Shown here piece after piece: positions 5,002 to 7,383 of a DNA stretch of 7,383 bases; the first letter of the stretch is position 1; each line of letters opens with the position of its first letter. The stretch spans positions 1 to 7,383 of the forward strand of contig JAAYAS010000113.1 of assembly GCA_012719255.1 (NCBI GenBank). The letters are read 5' to 3'. A program made the translations under genes and the position numbers. Source of the DNA: Microbacteriaceae bacterium (lineage in GTDB: Bacteria; Actinomycetota; Actinomycetes; Actinomycetales; Microbacteriaceae). The notes beneath the pieces are model-generated. The model saw nothing but the letters and a program-made list of their open reading frames with translations, was not told the origin of the DNA and searched no databases.

Positions 5002-7383
5002 TCAGTCGTCGGCGTCGACGGTCCGCTCGTGCGGGAAGAGCGCGGCGACGCGCTCGTCGGGGTGGCCGGCGCGGTGCGCGGTGATCGAGATCGACTGCTC
5101 GCGGAGGAACGGCAGCATCTCGAGCCGGCCGGCGAGCGTCACGTCGTCGCTGAAGACCGCGACGTCGACGCCGTTGCGCAGCGCCGAGCACACGCCCGAG
5201 CGCGAGCCGCCGACGAGCCGCAGCCGCGGCGCCTCCGCGAGCCCGGCCTCCCCCATCCGCTCGAGGAACTCGCCGTCGCTCTCGACGACGACGTCGGCCT
5301 GCAGGTGCTCGAGCTCGCGCAGCAGCACCGGCGGCAGCGGCCGCGCGGTCGACAGCACGATCGGCGCGCGGGCGACGACCGCGGCGACGAGCACCTGGCC
5401 GAGCTCGGCCGCCGAGGCGTCGCCGGCGGCGCGGATGAGGCAGCGCACGGGGCGGTAGCGGAACAGGTTGCGCTCGACGCCGAGACCGGCCCGGTCGATC
5501 ACCTCGCCGAACTCCTCGTTCCACGCGATCTGGCAGCTCAGCGCGGTGCGCCGCACCTGCTCGAACGCGTCGAACGGCAGGTTCGCCTGCAGCGCCTCGA
5601 TGAGCCGCTGCACGCGGTCCTCGAGACCGCGCAGGTGGAGCGTGTGCGACTGCTCCTGCTCGGGGTCGGCGCGCCAGGCGCCGAGGTGCAGCAGCGTGTT
5701 CGGGCCGCCCGACTTCAGCTTCGTGCCGATCATCGAGCGCTTCCAGCCGCCGTAGGGCTGGCGCTGCACCGCATCGCCGAGCAGGTCGCGGTTCACGGCG
5801 AGGTTGCCGGCCTCGACGCGCTGCACCCACTGCGCGATCTCGGCGCGGTCGAGCGAGAACAGGCCGCACGAGAGGCCGTAGTCGAGGGCGTTCTGCAGCT
5901 CGATCGCCTCGTCGAGGCTGCGCGCGGTGAGGAGGTTGAGCACCGGCACCGGTGCATCGTTGCGCGCCGATGTCGAGTCGACGTCGCCGACGACCCGCAC
6001 GCCGGGGGTCCACAGCCGGCCCGCGTCGTCGAGGGGGCGCGGCCGCAGCAGCCACCGCTCGCCCTCGGCGAGGTCGGTGAGCGCCTCGACCTGCTTCGCG
6101 GTCGCCCGCGCGCCGAGGGGGCCGGCGTGCACCGACGGGTCGGCGGGGTAGCCGATGCGCACCGCCGACACCGCGTCGACGAGCTGCGAGGCGAAGCGCT
6201 CCGAGCGGCCCGCGGCGCCGACGAGGATCGCCACCGAGGGGCGGTTCGGGCGCTGCCCCGACGAGGTGACGAGCGAGCGGGCGATCTCGGCGGCGGCGAG
6301 GTCGTAGTCGGCCGCGCCGGTGACGACCACCGACGACTTGCCGCCCGACGAGCCGACCAGCGGCAGGTCGGGCCGCCACATGAGGAACCGCTCGGCGGTC
6401 TCGTAGGCGCCCTGCATGAGCACCCGCTCGACGCGCTCGTCGGTGATGAGCTCGCGGCCGAGCTGCTCCTCGGTGATGAGCCGGTCGTCGCAGGCGGCGA
6501 CCTGCAGCAGGTCGCGCGGCACGCCGGCCGCCCAGAGCACCCGGGCGAGCACGGCGGCGGTGCGCTGCGTGCGCGGCGAGGGCTTGAGCACGACGGCCGA
6601 GCCGGCCGCGAGGGTGCCGAGCACGACCGCGGCGGTCGACGACACCGGCATGATCCAGCCGGGCACGACGACGCTGAGGCGCACCGGCTCGAAGCGGGCG
6701 CCCTGCATCCGGTCGAGCTCGCGGGCGAGGTGGGCGTCGTAGTTCGCGAGGTCGATGGCGCGGCTCACGTCGACGTCGACCTCGCCGAAGGTGAGGCCGG
6801 TCTCGTTCATCGCGACCTCGATGAGCCGGGCGCGGTTCGCCTCGATCGCCTTCGCGAGCACCTCGAGGCGGGCGGCGCGCTCCCAGCCGCTCGTCGCCGA
6901 CCAGGCGGCGCCGGCGGCGTCGCCGCGGTCGAGGATCTCGCGGATCTCGTCGACCGAGCCGACGTTGTGCTCGGCGGCCTCGGCGATGCCGAGCTCGCTG
7001 CGGGCGGCGCGGCGGCGGATGCGGTCGGCCCACTCGCGCACCGGCCGCTGCATCGGGTCGGAGGGCGGGTCGTTGCGGAAGACGCTGCGCAGGCGCCGGC
7101 CCTGGCGCAGGCCGAGCACCACCTCGGTGAGGTTCGGCGCGGGACCGGTGCGGGCCGGCTCGACCTCGCCGGTCGGACCCACGGGCCACTGCGCGGCGGC
7201 GGTGCCGGATGCGCCGGGCTCGGCGGCGGGGGACGCGCCGGTGCCGTCGGCGGCCGGAGCGTCGGAGGCGGCGGCCTCGTGGGATGCGGTGCCCATGCGG
7301 GGTGCGCCGGAGGCGGTGGCCTCGTCGGCGGGGCCGGTGCCGGCGGCATCGTCGGCGGGCGTCGCGGCAGCGGGCTCGCCGGA
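5002..7383 (-). CDS. putA: PutA-type protein, degenerate aldehyde dehydrogenase half (5' end beyond the window)
   Basis: The 793 visible residues match the C-terminal part of actinobacterial bifunctional PutA, whose ALDH module oxidises glutamate semialdehyde (from proline) to glutamate. The frame stays open to the right edge, so the ATG at 7296 is only internal; a proline dehydrogenase domain probably precedes it but is not visible. Residues 1-80 are an Ala/Gly/Pro/Glu linker; about 105-570 are the ALDH fold, with conserved KPSP (Lys267), GNLAVNR and PYGGWKRS; about 600-793 are the C-terminal ALDH-like domain ending in the conserved LPFLREQSISITAHR. Key catalytic positions are changed: PWNFP reads PGWIMP (Asn to Ile244), the general-base Glu is Ser345, and GQ(R/K)C reads GQRP (Cys to Pro379). 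Spacings Ile244-Lys267 (23) and Ser345-Pro379 (34) equal those of the catalytic residues in human ALDH2. It is probably dehydrogenase-dead. Confidence 0.9.
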   Translation of the reverse strand, partial: SGEPAAATPADDAAGTGPADEATASGAPRMGTASHEAAASDAPAADGTGASPAAEPGASGTAAAQWPVGPTGEVEPARTGPAPNLTEVVLGLRQGRRLRSVFRNDPPSDPMQRPVREWADRIRRRAARSELGIAEAAEHNVGSVDEIREILDRGDAAGAAWSATSGWERAARLEVLAKAIEANRARLIEVAMNETGLTFGEVDVDVSRAIDLANYDAHLARELDRMQGARFEPVRLSVVVPGWIMPVSSTAAVVLGTLAAGSAVVLKPSPRTQRTAAVLARVLWAAGVPRDLLQVAACDDRLITEEQLGRELITDERVERVLMQGAYETAERFLMWRPDLPLVGSSGGKSSVVVTGAADYDLAAAEIARSLVTSSGQRPNRPSVAILVGAAGRSERFASQLVDAVSAVRIGYPADPSVHAGPLGARATAKQVEALTDLAEGERWLLRPRPLDDAGRLWTPGVRVVGDVDSTSARNDAPVPVLNLLTARSLDEAIELQNALDYGLSCGLFSLDRAEIAQWVQRVEAGNLAVNRDLLGDAVQRQPYGGWKRSMIGTKLKSGGPNTLLHLGAWRADPEQEQSHTLHLRGLEDRVQRLIEALQANLPFDAFEQVRRTALSCQIAWNEEFGEVIDRAGLGVERNLFRYRPVRCLIRAAGDASAAELGQVLVAAVVARAPIVLSTARPLPPVLLRELEHLQADVVVESDGEFLERMGEAGLAEAPRLRLVGGSRSGVCSALRNGVDVAVFSDDVTLAGRLEMLPFLREQSISITAHRAGHPDERVAALFPHERTVDADD
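7264..7325 (-). repeat. Imperfect duplication in the PutA interdomain linker
   Basis: The 17-mer at 7264-7280 recurs at 7309-7325 with one mismatch, offset 45 bp. On the coding strand this gives ADEATASGAP and SHEAAASDAP, fifteen residues apart. It fits a flexible low-complexity linker growing by in-frame duplication. Confidence 0.5.

Noticed and set aside
7294..7296. ATG as the start of the PutA-type gene
   Set aside because: The frame remains open for 29 codons to the window edge with the same linker composition, there is no ribosome site or -10 box before it, and actinobacterial PutA has a proline dehydrogenase domain upstream.

Overview
The window looks like chromosomal DNA from a very GC-rich actinobacterium. 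The best guess is Microbacteriaceae (Agromyces/Leucobacter-like). The evidence is the extreme third-position GC, the actinobacterial style of the PutA C-terminal half, and TANNNT boxes placed exactly six bases before ATG starts, which is the signature of leaderless transcripts common in this phylum. The assignment is by protein style only.

Layout, left to right. Positions 1-174 hold no complete gene: a likely leaderless promoter points off the left edge, and a 17-bp tandem repeat array follows. Two paralogous small lipoproteins come next on the minus strand (175-675 and 713-1405). The second carries an unusual hexapeptide-repeat extension in front of its signal peptide. A GlcD-type FAD-linked 2-hydroxyacid dehydrogenase (1462-2844, minus) is divergent from a D-hexose-6-phosphate mutarotase-like gene (2875-3708, plus), with only 30 bp between the two start codons. 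The mutarotase gene converges on a butanediol-dehydrogenase-type NAD alcohol dehydrogenase (3705-4784, minus), and their stop codons overlap in one CTAG. A 217-bp intergenic stretch with repeated operator-like words follows. Last is the C-terminal 793 residues of a PutA-type protein (5002-7383, minus), whose 5' part lies beyond the right edge.

The genes are mostly separate transcription units for carbon and amino-acid catabolism (2-hydroxyacid oxidation, hexose-phosphate anomer interconversion, acetoin/butanediol redox, proline-type ALDH), not one pathway. No phage, transposon, CRISPR, tRNA or rRNA is seen.

The most notable observations are: (1) the PutA aldehyde dehydrogenase domain has lost the catalytic Cys, the general-base Glu and the oxyanion Asn while the surrounding fold motifs are preserved, which suggests a pseudoenzyme; (2) four internal starts and one predicted off-edge start share the same -10/six-base/ATG spacing; (3) an in-frame 18-bp repeat lies upstream of a lipoprotein signal peptide; (4) the alcohol dehydrogenase lacks the four-Cys structural zinc site.
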